64,000 nt of DNA, taken from the NCBI GenBank assembly GCA_007922305.1, contig ML677330.1:1453109-1517108 (forward strand), written 5' to 3'. Below, piece by piece: positions 56,101-61,689 of the stretch; within the stretch, counting starts at the first letter, position 1; the number at the start of each line of letters is the position of its first letter. This DNA is from Dermatemys mawii (Eukaryota; Chordata; Testudines; Dermatemydidae). The notes below the pieces were generated by a model that saw only the letters and a list, made by a program, of their open reading frames with translations, was not told the origin of the DNA and did no database searches. The translations under genes were made by a program, and so were the position numbers.

Positions 56101-58887
56101 GTATACAAAACAATGACTCTGTGTGTGGTTGCAGCATTTCACTTCTTTTTCCCTGAATAAATTTTGCAAAAGACCCATGCAAATTCTGATCGTGTAGGTG
56201 ATTAAGTTCTCGAGAGAGTGTGTCTAGGCTAGATAAACATAGTCCTGACACTGAAAACAAGTGGAGCGGCCTATCTGAGAACCACAGTAGCACCTTGCTC
56301 GAAAGGTTTGGAGGCCCCTTGCTGACAATCACAGATTATGACTTAATTTGCAACTACACAAACAAACACAATTTTTAAAAAAAATTAAGGATACTGCGTC
56401 ACATCGCAAAATGTACTCTGGTCACATAGTCAGACAAATAGTGCAGTTTTAATTTGAGATCCAGCACTGTGTGCACAAACATGGACGAATACATGAAGCT
56501 TGAGAGCAAGGAGATCTCAGCACAGCACTGTGCTATTAGATCTTAGAGATTTTAGCTGAATCCAAATCAAAACTGGAAAATAGACTCCTTACTCTTTTGA
56601 ATACAATCTGGAACCAGAATTATAGGAGACAATTCAGATTTGTGGATTCAAATCCAAACATACTCCATTCAGAGGACCTGAGGTTCCAGCCCTTCAGGGC
56701 AGGGACTGTCTCTTTTTAACATGCATCATTACTACTCTGATTGGGTCATATAGGCACTACCATAATATAACTAATAACTGTTCACTATGCATTTTTATAT
56801 AATAATGCATATGACTCAAGTTTTTTAATGTTGTTGATTAATAAGCAAGAGAGACATGAGGTGCACATAGATTCGCAGCTTTTAAGGCCAGAAGGGACTA
56901 TTTTGATCATCTAGTTTGACTTCCTGCAGAACAGCGGCCATAAGAATGGGACAAATAAGCAATACAATATGAAAAGCTGATTTATGTTTTTTAAAACTCG
57001 CTTCTGGAATGTGTTCAGAATGTAAATTGGACTTACAGGAATTCCACTGGCAGATTTTCTTTCTACCCAGTCAAACTGGTGCACAGCAAAGCACACCAAA
57101 TATGTGCTCATTGGGACAGATTTCTGAAAAGTTGTCCTGTTCCAGCCATCACCCAGTTGAACCGTTTGCTGAAGAAGGAGAAAAATAATTCTTACCTTGT
57201 GAAACTGCAAACATGTGCATAAAAGAGTAAAATATTCATATATAAACGAGCTATAGGAATGATGAATTGTCTCTCTGGCTTTACACAGCTCATGGGATCA
57301 GAAGATGCAAAGTGATTTTTTTCTTAAAGGTGGACTGCATATGATGGGGTTTTATTTTTATGCACTAAGAATGAGTTTTCCTATTTCTAGCTGTTTGCAT
57401 TAAGAAATAGGGTGGGGCTAATAGTCGCCTATATAAGAAAAAATCCCAAATATTGGGACTGTCCCTATAAAATCAGGACATCTGGTCACACTACTCCATA
57501 TCTTCCACTCATGGCTTCTGGTAGTCAGAAATTTAGAGTCATCCTGAAGAATGAGGGTATGTCCCTGTCCATTCTGGTTAATGGCCATTGATGGACATAT
57601 CCTCCATGAACTTCTCTAGTTCTTTTCTGAACCCAGTTATACTTTTGGCCATCAAAACATCCTATGGCAATGGAATTCCACAGATTAGTTGTGTGTATAT
57701 GAAAAAATATTTCCTCTTGTTTGTATAAAATCTGCCACCTGTTTTTATTGGGTGATCCCTGGTTTTTGTATTGTGGGAAAGAGTAAATAACATTCTCTAT
57801 TCACTTTTCCACATCATTCATGATTTTATAGATTACTATCAAATCCCCACTTAGTTGTGTCCTTTCTCAGATGAATACTCCTAATCTTTTTAGTCACATA
57901 GAAATAGTCCAAACCCTTGCTCATCTTTGTTGCTCTTCTCTGAATCTTTTCCAGTTCCACTCTTTTCTTTCTGAGATAGGGCTGCCAGAACCAGACAGAG
58001 TATTCAATGTGTGGATGTACCATGGATTTATGTAGTGGCATTATGATATTTTCGGTCTTAATATCTAAGTTCCTAACATTCTGTTAGCCTCTTTGACTGC
58101 TGCTGTACACTGAATACAAGTTTTCAGAGAACTATCCACAGTGACTCCAAGAATTTTCTTGAGTGATAATAGCTAATTTATAACCCATCGTTAAATATGT
58201 GCGTTGGTTTGCACTTATTAACACTGAATTTCATCTGCCATTTTGTTGCCCAGTCACCATTTCTGTAAGATCCCTCTGTAGCTCTTTATCAGCTCTGTGT
58301 AAGCTCGAAAGCTTTCTCTCTCACCAACAGCAGTTGGTCTAATAAAAGATATTACCCTTCCCACCTTGTCTCCTGAATATCCTGGAATCAACAGGGCTAC
58401 ACCACCACTGTATATCATTTATATATGTCCAGTAGGGTAGGCAAATCTACAATATCTGTGCATGTGGAAGCTCAGGGATAAGCAACTAACAAGAAAATGT
58501 GATTCTCTGGACTGGCATTGCTGTGTTGTGTTCTGCTGTTGAGCTTTGGTGGCCAGTAATAGACAACTGGGAATGATAACTAAATAACCAGTCCTATTTT
58601 ATATAAATATTATTTCACCATAAGCCGTATAGCTTCTGAGATGACAAATGATCTGTTAGCACACAAGGGTGTTTAGATTTGAATTACTCATACATTTGTT
58701 TTACAGAATCATTCTACTTATGCAGTATGTTTGTGAAATACATACCTCTGCTGGCATGTTTGCGAGTGCTTTGAATGGTTCTTTATGGATGATAGATATG
58801 GTGTAAGTTGCCTTTTTGTTCGGCTCGTCAAAGCAAGGAAACGATTTCCGTGCATCTGTTGGCTCATGATCAGTAGCTGCTATGCTC
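21785..58887 (-). CDS. ENPEP: Glutamyl aminopeptidase (aminopeptidase A), partial gene, exons 2-20
   Basis: The family is a type II membrane M1 zinc aminopeptidase that removes N-terminal Glu/Asp, for example converting angiotensin II to III. Nineteen minus-strand exons (listed separately) join in phase to 738 codons plus TAA. The order of motifs is TDHEP and PCFDEP (domain I), GAMEN, HELVH, NEGF and ISYSK (catalytic domain), VNYE, then the long helical C-terminal domain ending near VKNNIEWLK. All exons use GT/AG junctions and none carries a stop or frameshift, so the gene looks functional. The human equivalent of this part is about 742 residues. Exon 1 with the cytoplasmic tail, transmembrane anchor and stalk was sought on the minus strand up to 64,000 and not found; intron 1 therefore exceeds 5.1 kb. 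ENPEP is preferred over ERAP, LNPEP or ANPEP because residue-level similarity to human ENPEP is high throughout and the APA-type TDHEP segment is kept. Confidence 0.97.
22192..22270 (-). CDS. ENPEP: ENPEP exon 19
   Basis: 79 bp, phase 2 in and 0 out. It encodes [20 protein letters not shown], then DLQLWQ, matching the human N-RNLGRIV segment. The acceptor is TTTTTTTTTCCAG and the donor CAG|GTATGG. Confidence 0.95.
22271..24018. other. ENPEP intron 18
   Basis: 1,748 bp. It carries a weak palindromic-family fragment at about 23,450-23,530 (GGCCAGATTCTCAG..CCCAATGGGATTATTCACATG). No other gene or intact element is seen. Confidence 0.5.
24019..24159 (-). CDS. ENPEP: ENPEP exon 18
   Basis: 141 bp, phase 2 at both ends. 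It encodes [20 protein letters not shown], then [20 protein letters not shown] and WEYLVS. This is the conserved helical region before the C-terminus. The acceptor is TTTCTCCTAG and the donor GTATGT. Confidence 0.96.
24160..25635. other. ENPEP intron 17
   Basis: 1,476 bp. It contains a short SINE-tail-like block at 25,281-25,353. The rest is unassigned. Confidence 0.5.
25281..25353 (+). repeat. SINE-tail block (CTTTGGGGCAGGGACTGTC type)
   Basis: Contains AATCTCTTTGGGGCAGGGAC and CTGGCACAATGG, an old SINE 3' signature common in sauropsids. Related blocks occur at 52,107-52,195 and 56,688-56,770. Confidence 0.5.
25636..25806 (-). CDS. ENPEP: ENPEP exon 17
   Basis: 171 bp, phase 2 at both ends. 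It carries [18 protein letters not shown] and [20 protein letters not shown], almost identical to human ENPEP. In M1 enzymes this helix pair caps the active-site cavity. The acceptor is TTTTTTAG; the donor is GACAG|GTTGCT, a weak +4/+5. The intron before it is 104 bp. Confidence 0.97.
25911..26012 (-). CDS. ENPEP: ENPEP exon 16
   Basis: 102 bp, phase 2 at both ends. It encodes [20 protein letters not shown], then [13 protein letters not shown], with a conserved N-glycosylation sequon. The acceptor is preceded by a run of 16 T on the coding strand, which almost fills the polypyrimidine position of the 91-bp intron. Confidence 0.94.
26104..26183 (-). CDS. ENPEP: ENPEP exon 15
   Basis: 80 bp, phase 0 in and 2 out. 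It encodes [20 protein letters not shown], then NESHVK. This matches the VKPIA-SLGWND segment of ENPEP. The acceptor is TTATTTCAG; the donor is AAAAG|GTTAAG, a weak site. The next intron is only 91 bp. Confidence 0.92.
26427..26586. mobile_element. Short TIR element (MITE)
   Basis: GCCCTGTCTACACTATG at the left and its near inverse CATAGTGTAGGTAAGGC at the right bound 160 bp in ENPEP intron 14. No coding capacity. It belongs to the TCTACAC-ended group of elements in this window. Confidence 0.65.
26719..27498. mobile_element. Mariner/Tigger-like non-autonomous element
   Basis: 780 bp flanked by TA on both sides, as expected for Tc1/mariner target duplication. The left end CAGGAACTTCTCCTTTAAAG pairs with the right end (reverse complement) CAGGAACTCCTCACTTAATG. 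The interior resembles a repeat I recall from turtle genomes, with a TG-rich patch near 27,331-27,342. No transposase frame is present. Located in ENPEP intron 14. Confidence 0.7.
27716..27866 (-). CDS. ENPEP: ENPEP exon 14
   Basis: 151 bp, phase 2 in and 0 out. It encodes [20 protein letters not shown], then [19 protein letters not shown] and ending ELYPRFK, part of the C-terminal helical repeat domain. The acceptor is CTTCCTCAG and the donor GTGATG. Confidence 0.94.
29440..29600 (-). repeat. MIR-like SINE
   Basis: On the minus strand it shows CCTTGGGCAAATCACTTTAA, then TACCTCAGTTTCTCCAG and a TGGAGATAATGATACTGACC tail: the MIR core order. Confidence 0.7.
29800..29995 (+). repeat. MIR-like SINE
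   Basis: GAAAAATCACTTAACACTTT, then TATCTCAGTTTCCTTATTTG, then AAAGGGTTGCTGTGAAAATT is a textbook MIR 3' half. It lies in opposite orientation to the copy 200 bp away. Confidence 0.75.
30835..31126 (-). mobile_element. MITE copy 1 (inverted partner of 32,515-32,792)
   Basis: Ends GTCTTCACTACCCACC and CTAGTGTAGACCAAGCCT form imperfect inverted termini. Read on the minus strand the whole 292 bp aligns with the plus-strand element at 32,515-32,792: GGTCTACACTAG, CAACTTCAG, GCAGCGGGCTCCCCCGT, GATAAATC and GATCTGGTGGGTAGTGAAGA appear in the same order. Lies in ENPEP intron 13. Confidence 0.8.
31569..31624 (-). CDS. ENPEP: ENPEP exon 13
   Basis: 56 bp, phase 0 in and 2 out. It encodes [18 protein letters not shown], the conserved M1 S--DRA-L-DD-F-LA helix. 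The acceptor is CTTGTGCAG, preceded by a long pyrimidine tract; the donor is GCAAG|GTAGGT. Confidence 0.93.
31755..31891 (-). CDS. ENPEP: ENPEP exon 12
   Basis: 137 bp, phase 1 in and 0 out. It contains [17 protein letters not shown], nearly identical to human, then [13 protein letters not shown]. This is the end of the beta-sandwich and the entry to the C-terminal helical domain. The acceptor is TGTTTACAG and the donor CATCAG|GTGAGT. The next intron is only 130 bp and is open in this exon's frame. Confidence 0.96.
32515..32792 (+). mobile_element. MITE copy 2 (inverted partner of 30,835-31,126)
   Basis: Starts AGGCCAGGTCTACACTAG and ends GGCGGGTAGTGAAGATA. It is homologous along its length to the intron-13 copy but in the opposite orientation, and lies in ENPEP intron 11. 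The pair brackets exons 12 and 13. Confidence 0.8.
33850..33929 (-). CDS. ENPEP: ENPEP exon 11
   Basis: 80 bp, phase 2 in and 1 out. It encodes YTWNIPVKW (strongly conserved in M1) and a variable tail [17 protein letters not shown] with two potential N-glycosylation sequons. It forms part of the beta-sandwich domain. The acceptor is AATTGCAG and the donor GTAAAC. Confidence 0.93.
34455..34800 (+). repeat. MIR-like SINE split by an insertion
   Basis: The 5' portion ends AAGCAAGTAACTTGTG; the 3' portion resumes CTGTGCCTCAGTTTCCCCAT then TAAAATGGGAAT. In MIR these two blocks are adjacent. The intervening 34,557-34,705 is a member of the palindromic repeat family. Confidence 0.7.
34557..34705. 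repeat. Near-palindromic repeat inserted in a MIR
   Basis: Left TTTAGCAAGGCATTTAGTCA and right TTAAGTACCTTTCTCAATGA are imperfect inverted copies around a GTTCCATTGACCAAGC centre. Confidence 0.65.
35005..35170 (-). repeat. MIR-like SINE remnant
   Basis: The plus strand shows ATGCCTGTTTTACAGATAAA, then AAAACTGAAACAGAAAATGA and GAGGCAGAATTAGAACTCAT, the reverse complement of the MIR order. Confidence 0.5.
36156..36307 (-). CDS. ENPEP: ENPEP exon 10
   Basis: 152 bp, phase 0 in and 2 out. It contains [19 protein letters not shown], the conserved M1 W--Q-G-PVL motif at the catalytic-domain/beta-sandwich border, then [16 protein letters not shown]. The donor is CTAGG|GTAAGG. Confidence 0.95.
37070..37375. 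repeat. Purine-rich tract
   Basis: G/A-rich on the plus strand with repeated GGGGAGG, GGAACC and GGAAGGA words, in ENPEP intron 9. It resembles the larger tract at 62,860-63,560. Confidence 0.6.
37403..37797. mobile_element. hAT-like non-autonomous element with target duplication
   Basis: 395 bp. The left end CAACGGTTCTCAACCAGG and right end (reverse complement) CAGTGGCTCTCAACCTTTCC are inverted termini. It is flanked by GCTTAGAT and GTTTAGAT, 7 of 8 matching, the 8-bp duplication expected of hAT elements. It resembles a repeat I recall from turtle genomes. Confidence 0.85.
38200..38265 (-). CDS. ENPEP: ENPEP exon 9
   Basis: 66 bp, 22 codons, phase 0 at both ends, [20 protein letters not shown] then AQ. 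It matches the YL-KYQF-NAKT-DFW segment of ENPEP. The acceptor is TTTTTCTAG and the donor GTATGA. Exons 8 and 9 are both symmetric and 66 bp, so either could be skipped without a frame change. Confidence 0.92.
38266..40872. other. ENPEP intron 8
   Basis: 2,607 bp with no recognised element apart from G-rich patches at 39,775-39,835. Open frames here have no coding signature. Confidence 0.45.
40873..40938 (-). CDS. ENPEP: ENPEP exon 8
   Basis: 66 bp, 22 codons, phase 0 at both ends, [12 protein letters not shown] through FQKGCQ. It continues the catalytic domain after ISYSK (the G-SILRML pattern is common to M1 enzymes). The acceptor is TATGTAG and the donor GTATGA. Confidence 0.92.
41095..41124. 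repeat. (TC)15 microsatellite
   Basis: Thirty bases of uninterrupted TC in ENPEP intron 7, about 155 bp past exon 8's acceptor side. Confidence 0.95.
41320..41515. repeat. Purine-rich tract
   Basis: Starts with a run of ten G (41,331-41,341 region) and continues as GA-rich DNA. The minus-strand proline/serine/phenylalanine-rich frames across it are low-complexity artefacts. Confidence 0.6.
41746..41880 (+). repeat. TCTACAC-ended MITE fragment
   Basis: Begins TTAGGACTTGTCTACACTAA, the same terminus type as the elements at 26,427, 32,515 and 55,535. The right end is unclear. Confidence 0.45.
42206..42275. repeat. Near-palindromic dispersed repeat
   Basis: GGCCAGATCTTCATTTGG and TGGTGTAAATTGG on the left face TGATTTATACCAGCTG on the right in inverted order. 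Confidence 0.55.
42327..42498 (+). mobile_element. CR1 LINE 3' end
   Basis: Carries the CR1 3' signature: GGTGGTGAAATCTCCTTCCT, TTTTTAAGGTCAGGCTTGAG, GACTAGATGACCTCCTGAGG and the terminal ATTCTATGATTCTATG octamer repeat. It is 5' truncated and antisense to ENPEP in intron 7. Confidence 0.95.
42936..43036 (+). repeat. Interspersed repeat with TATCTTTTATTGGACCAG motif
   Basis: AATATCTTTTATTGGACCAG followed by CAAGTTTTTGAGCTTCCACA and GAGCTCTTCCTCAGGAGCC. An inverted homologue is at 58,291-58,410 and a partial inverted one at 43,485-43,563. Confidence 0.65.
43485..43563 (-). repeat. Partial copy of the TTTTATTGGACCAG repeat
   Basis: Contains CTCACCAACAGAAGTTGGTC then CAGTAAAAGCG, and a second short GATGTCTCTCACCTATCTTG. 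It is inverted relative to the copy 0.5 kb away. Confidence 0.55.
44534..45209. mobile_element. hAT-like element with TATAGCG subterminal motifs
   Basis: 676 bp. The left end GGGTATGGTTACACTTA and right end (reverse complement) GGGCTTGGTTACACTGG are inverted termini. TATAGCG or its inverse occurs about eight times, all within roughly 120 bp of one end or the other. No transposase frame. CpG-rich relative to its surroundings. No convincing target duplication was found, perhaps because the right side abuts another element. Confidence 0.75.
45210..45995 (+). pseudogene. Penelope-like element fragment (GIY-YIG region) and 3' end
   Basis: The plus strand between 45,440 and 45,720 encodes pieces such as [18 protein letters not shown] and [12 protein letters not shown], then after a frame break a segment ending in a GLNKD-like stretch. 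This is the order of the GIY-YIG endonuclease domain of Penelope-like retroelements. The 3' part (45,885-45,995) holds TTTGTTAGTCTCTAAGGTGC and ACAGACTAACACAGCTACCC. The reverse transcriptase is missing, so it is 5' truncated and dead. It lies in ENPEP intron 7. Confidence 0.7.
46141..46275 (-). CDS. ENPEP: ENPEP exon 7 (catalytic Tyr)
   Basis: 135 bp, 45 codons, phase 0 at both ends. It contains [12 protein letters not shown] and [13 protein letters not shown]. The Tyr of ISYSK matches the transition-state-stabilising Tyr479 of human ENPEP. The donor is AGCAAG|GTAGGA. The 3' end of a Penelope-like element lies only about 140 bp into the following intron. Confidence 0.96.
46276..48266. other. 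ENPEP intron 6
   Basis: 1,991 bp. The only repeat noticed is a tRNA-like segment around 47,324-47,470 (GGATCGAACCTGGGACCTCT). No other feature is supported. Confidence 0.45.
48267..48380 (-). CDS. ENPEP: ENPEP exon 6 (third zinc ligand)
   Basis: 114 bp, 38 codons, phase 0 at both ends. It begins [11 protein letters not shown] and contains [13 protein letters not shown], whose NEGF glutamate is the third zinc ligand (human Glu416), correctly spaced after HELVH of the preceding exon. It ends EPDWQM at donor GTAATT. Confidence 0.98.
49023..49177 (-). CDS. ENPEP: ENPEP exon 5 (GAMEN and HELVH)
   Basis: 155 bp, phase 1 in and 0 out. It contains the exopeptidase substrate-anchoring motif GAMEN in [17 protein letters not shown], and the zinc motif HELVHQ at its 3' end. 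By M1 family knowledge the two His are zinc ligands and the Glu is the general base (human His393, Glu394, His397). The donor is CACCAG|GTAGAT. Confidence 0.98.
49400..49490. repeat. Near-palindromic dispersed repeat
   Basis: GGGGCAAATCCTCAACTG opposes TCAAAGATCTGTCCCC. The centre is GCTCCATTGACTTAAATG. Confidence 0.65.
49787..50060 (+). mobile_element. CR1 LINE 3' end
   Basis: Contains AGAACAAGAAGCAATGGTCT, GGTTGGATATTAGAAAACAC, TTCACTAGGAGGGTGGTGAG, GACCTCCTGAGGTCTCTTCC and the CCATGATTCTATGATTGG tail. This is the end of ORF2 and the 3' UTR of CR1. It is antisense to ENPEP. Confidence 0.95.
51649..51769 (-). CDS. ENPEP: ENPEP exon 4
   Basis: 121 bp, phase 0 in and 1 out. It encodes [29 protein letters not shown] and NYSLPKL, the start of the catalytic domain, where M1 enzymes carry a conserved Y-F---Y-LPK pattern. 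The acceptor is TTTTACAG; the donor is TTAG|GTGATT, a moderately weak site. Confidence 0.95.
52107..52195 (+). repeat. SINE-tail block
   Basis: AGATTACAAGCTCTTTTGGT then ACCTCTGTCTTTACTTTG and AAGGTACTG resembles the CTCTTTGGGGCAGGGACTGTC block at 25,281. Confidence 0.45.
52517..52822. mobile_element. hAT-like element with perfect 8-bp target duplication
   Basis: 306 bp bounded by CAGGAGTCGGCAACCT and AGGTTGTCTACCCCTG (imperfect inverted termini). GACTAGTG directly precedes and follows the element without mismatch. It contains TTTCGCGTGCCAGTAATACA and resembles a non-autonomous hAT family I recall from turtles. No coding capacity. Confidence 0.92.
54062..54175 (+). repeat. AGAGCTG-ended element, left part
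   Basis: TTAGAGCTGGATGGGCATTT followed by T- and A-rich CAAAATCAAAAC-type sequence, as in the element at 16,111. The right end is not identified. Confidence 0.45.
54225..54362. repeat. Palindromic SINE-like repeat
   Basis: GTGAGGACACTCACCTGGGA on the left and TGGGCCTTCCATATCCCTGA then GGCGGTGCCCTGACC on the right are inverted imperfect copies, giving a large hairpin. Confidence 0.5.
54820..55090. mobile_element. hAT-like element with identical 16-bp TIRs
   Basis: 271 bp. CAGGGGTCTCCAAACT at 54,820-54,835 is exactly repeated in inverse at 55,075-55,090. It is flanked by CCCTAGCT and CCTTAGCT (7 of 8). The interior is GC-rich (GGCCCCCCAGCCCCAGC) and non-coding. Confidence 0.92.
55535..55780. 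mobile_element. TCTACA-ended MITE
   Basis: Starts AGGCCTAGTCTACATTT and ends CTAGTGTAGCC. The interior has inverted TATACTGGT/ACCAGTATA words and GCATCCACACTAAGGAAGTG, as in the partial copy at 9,973. Confidence 0.65.
56688..56770 (+). repeat. SINE-tail block
   Basis: CCCTTCAGGGCAGGGACTGT then CTCTTTTTAACATG is a member of the block type seen at 25,281. Confidence 0.45.
56868..56945 (-). repeat. Short CR1-like fragment
   Basis: TTTTAAGGCCAGAAGGGACT, then TTTTGATCATCTAGTTTGAC and TTCCTGCAGAACAGCGGCC is the reverse complement of a CR1-type 3' UTR segment (TCTAGTYTGACCTCCTG). It ends about 90 bp from exon 3. Confidence 0.6.
57037..57168 (-). CDS. ENPEP: ENPEP exon 3
   Basis: 132 bp, 44 codons, phase 0 at both ends. 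It carries [20 protein letters not shown] and [10 protein letters not shown], the conserved end of M1 domain I. The acceptor is CTTCTTCAG and the donor GTAAGT. The first few residues (QTVQLGDG) diverge from the human sequence, as expected for a surface loop. Confidence 0.95.
57412..57494 (+). repeat. Interspersed repeat fragment
   Basis: TAGTCGCCTATATAAGAAAA, AAATCCCAAATATTGGGACT and CAGGACATCTGGTCACA match a short repeat I recall as common in turtle genomes. Class not assigned. Confidence 0.45.
57500..58275 (-). pseudogene. CR1/L3-type LINE fragment with ORF2 C-terminus
   Basis: The minus strand at 57,826-58,041 reads [20 protein letters not shown] and then [11 protein letters not shown], the conserved C-terminal reverse-transcriptase region of CR1/L2/L3 elements (pattern VRPHLEYCVQFW..LE-VQRRATKM). 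Flanking DNA such as TTTCATCTGCCATTTTGTTG (58,230 region) belongs to the same element. It is truncated and lies sense to ENPEP in intron 2. Confidence 0.8.
58291..58410 (-). repeat. TTTTATTGGACCAG-type interspersed repeat
   Basis: GTAAGCTCGAAAGCTTTCTC then CACCAACAGCAGTTGGTCTA and ATAAAAGATATTACC is the inverse of the intron-7 copy at 42,936. Confidence 0.65.
58746..58887 (-). CDS. ENPEP: ENPEP exon 2
   Basis: 142 bp. One leading G completes a codon begun in the missing exon 1, followed by 47 codons starting [13 protein letters not shown] and ending ALANMPAE. It encodes the end of the N-terminal beta domain with the PCFDEP motif. The Asp and Glu of TDHEP match human Asp221 and Glu223, which bind substrate and calcium and set preference for acidic N-termini. 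The acceptor is TTTAAAG and the donor GTATG; phase 2 in, phase 0 out. Confidence 0.93.
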
Positions 58888-59195
58888 CTTTAAAATAAAC
58901 AAAAATATTGTTGCACTGTCCTAAGCCTTCATGATAGCCATTCTTTGTTACTTCCATGTTTGTTAATACCACAGACTGTAGTAGAACTAACGAGTTTTAT
59001 TGTCAGTGGTCTTTTTTATAAAGATACAACTTAAATATTTACAACCCTGAAATATTCTAAGACTCCTAGAAGTCCCAACCGGTAGGCGTTTTAACAAAAA
59101 ACAAGTAAAACTGCTAATTGCAAATGGAGGATATGCTCAAATATTTTTTTAAGAGCAGGAAAAGTACAACAAAAGTAGTTCCTTCCATAGTAAGG

Positions 59196-59300
59196 GGAAA
59201 TCCTGTTCATTCTACCAATGTGAGTAATCCCATTGACTTCATAATAGTAAACATCAGTAACGTCATCAACTAAAAGGAAACTAAGGCCCTAATCTAGCAA
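59196..59300. repeat. Palindromic dispersed repeat, diverged
   Basis: ATGTGAGTAATCCCATTGAC then TTCATAATAG, flanked by GGGGAAATCCTG and CTAAGGCCCTAATCTAGCAA. Central CCATTGACTTCA core. Confidence 0.5.
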
Positions 59301-59582
59301 TGAGCTCTGAATGAATGGACTGCTCTGCCCATAGGAAGCTCCACTGATTGGGTCTTCCTGGAGTTTGTTACAGGATTGGGACCTGAGCTACTCTTGGAAA
59401 GATGTCTTCAAAAACTTCTGAGAGATTGCTTGCAAAATACTGAAACTTCCTGCACAGCTCTTTCTGGTTATAGGCATTTATCACTTGGAGGTTACCCTGT
59501 AAACCTGCCTGCCAGTGCTGCTAAACTTCACTGACTCCGCTGATGAGTTGTGCACTGACATGAAATGTTTGAAATAGGCAGG

Positions 59583-59935
59583 GGTGAAAGTAACTTAAAG
59601 GATTTACCAGTATGTTGGAGTCCTGAGCAGGGGGCAGGGCATCAACAAGAAGAGGCAGGGCCTTTAAATCCCTAGGTCCTTTAAATCACCATCAGAGCCC
59701 TGCTGGCGCTATCCCAGGGCTCTGGCAGCAGGGCTCAGGTGGCGATTTAAAGGGCCCAGGGCTCGGGCTGCTGCCACCACCCCAGCCCTTTAAATTGTCT
59801 CCAGAGCCCCAGGGGTCCTAGCTGCCACCGCTACCCCAGGGCTTTGGTAGTGGGGCTATGGCAGCAATTTAAAGGGCCTGGGGCTCCAGCTGCTGCTGTG
59901 AGGCATAGAACACCTAATGATAAATCAGTTCCACA
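59583..59935. repeat. GC-rich modular inverted repeat
   Basis: Alternating modules centred on CCTTTAAAT and ATTTAAAGG, separated by GGGCTC/GAGCCC and GCTGCC/GGCAGC words, recur at least five times in alternating orientation. It is much more GC-rich than the intron and resembles a turtle interspersed repeat. Confidence 0.65.
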
Positions 59936-61689
59936 GTGTGTTTGCATGTTTTAGCTTGGAAGTGAAGTGGGCTCACGTAGATAGAAATGACTAAGGGAAT
60001 TTTTGCAAATTGGGATAATTTAGAAAACGTTGCCAAGGCTTGTTTGTTACATCCTCCTACATGAAATCAAGTTTTCCACTATCAGCATGCTGTTCAGGGA
60101 TGGAACATGTTCTGTGTTCTGGTTGATGGGGAAAGCATCTCCAGTGTCTCTTCAACTAATTTGGAATGCAGTGCATTTTCTAACAACATTTTTATAGCTG
60201 ATCAAGCTACATGAGAGAAAGGTTTGGATTTTTTGTTTGTTCATTCCCAAAAAAGTAATCAAAGACTCATAATAAATTATAGATCTTTACCACCATCACA
60301 AGTTCACTTGACAGCCAACTTTTCTGTTGCCTTTGGCTTTCCTCTGCGATGGTTAAATACCAAACTGGTCATTAAAAACCCGTATTAGCAGCAAGGTTCA
60401 GGTAGAAGTCTGAGGAGGTAATACACCTAGATTTTTACTATTCATATACATTTGGACAGTTAGTCAAATGCCTTGAATTTATGGTCTTGGGGAAGGAAGT
60501 GTAATGAACATCACCTTATTTAAAGCTCTCAAAATAGCTTAGACTTAATGGAGTTTCTTCTGCTCTGCAAGATGTTTGAGGTCCTGGAGGGTTTAGAAGA
60601 TATTTCACAACCAAGTTAACTTCCATTCCCTGGGTGATGTTTTACAGCTGTTGCTTTAAAAATTGCTGAATATTTGGACACTCTGCTATTCATGTACCTC
60701 AAGACTGATAACACGAGAACCTTTTCACTGATTTATAAGGTGATAAACCATATATCCTTATGCATTTGTGGTGGGCAGACAAACACCAGTGATGCAATGT
60801 CCTGATGCCACAATTCATGAGGATTGATTCAGAGACCTCTAAACCAGGGCATGCCCTGTGCAGACAAGTGGTAGTTAAAGGAAAAATGAAATATTGTATA
60901 ACTTGGTTTTGAGATAAGAACTCTCCTTTTTTTATAAGGTGGGTTCTACCCTGCAATTTCTGTTGCTCTCTAGGTTTTTGAAATATGAACCCAAAGTGAC
61001 AAAGTTGTAAATATACCAAGAATATTAAGAGGAGATCTGTCTATGACCACATGCAGCTGTTGTTCCCAAAATAAAACATTGCTACATATAGAGCAATGAT
61101 AAATTACCATTTTTTGCCAAGCATACACAGATTTTCATAAAAAAGAGAGGAAGAGAGAGCAATTTTTGTCTCCCTCAGTTAAGTAATGGATTTTCATACA
61201 TTTTTTTCAAACATAGATTCATCACTTTCCCAGGGAAATTTTGGCACTTTAGCAAGGGATACACATCATGGCAAAATGTGTTTTCTGCCTGCTGCAACTG
61301 CCTTGGCTTCCTTCTAAATTGAGAAAATTAAAGGAGAGAAAGGAAAACTATTTCATATGTGTGAAACCAACAAAACTAGGTATACCAGCTTCCTTATCAG
61401 CTGGAGACATGCCCAAACTAGTACCATTTGAGCCCCCTCCGCACCCACACAATGCTTCACTTCAGTGCTTTGAATAAAAGGGAACTTGCATTTGAGCCAG
61501 ATTTTAGTTATGCAAAGCCAAGACACAGCTGCCTTGCCCATCTGTATTGTCAGTAATACCAGAAGAAAAGAAACTGGAGTTATTTCACATCTCTCAATGG
61601 CAGCCGAAAACTGAAAAATCTGTCACACTCTAGTCTGACACTTATTTGGTACTTTTATGGACTTCATTATCCTTATATGTGAGCACCTC

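Larger units (their letters stand above)
51770..57036. other. ENPEP intron 3
   Basis: 5,267 bp, the largest complete intron. It holds two hAT-like elements with target duplications, a TCTACAC-ended MITE, a palindromic SINE-like block near 54,225-54,362, SINE-tail blocks and a short CR1-like piece. No nested gene is supported. Confidence 0.55.
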
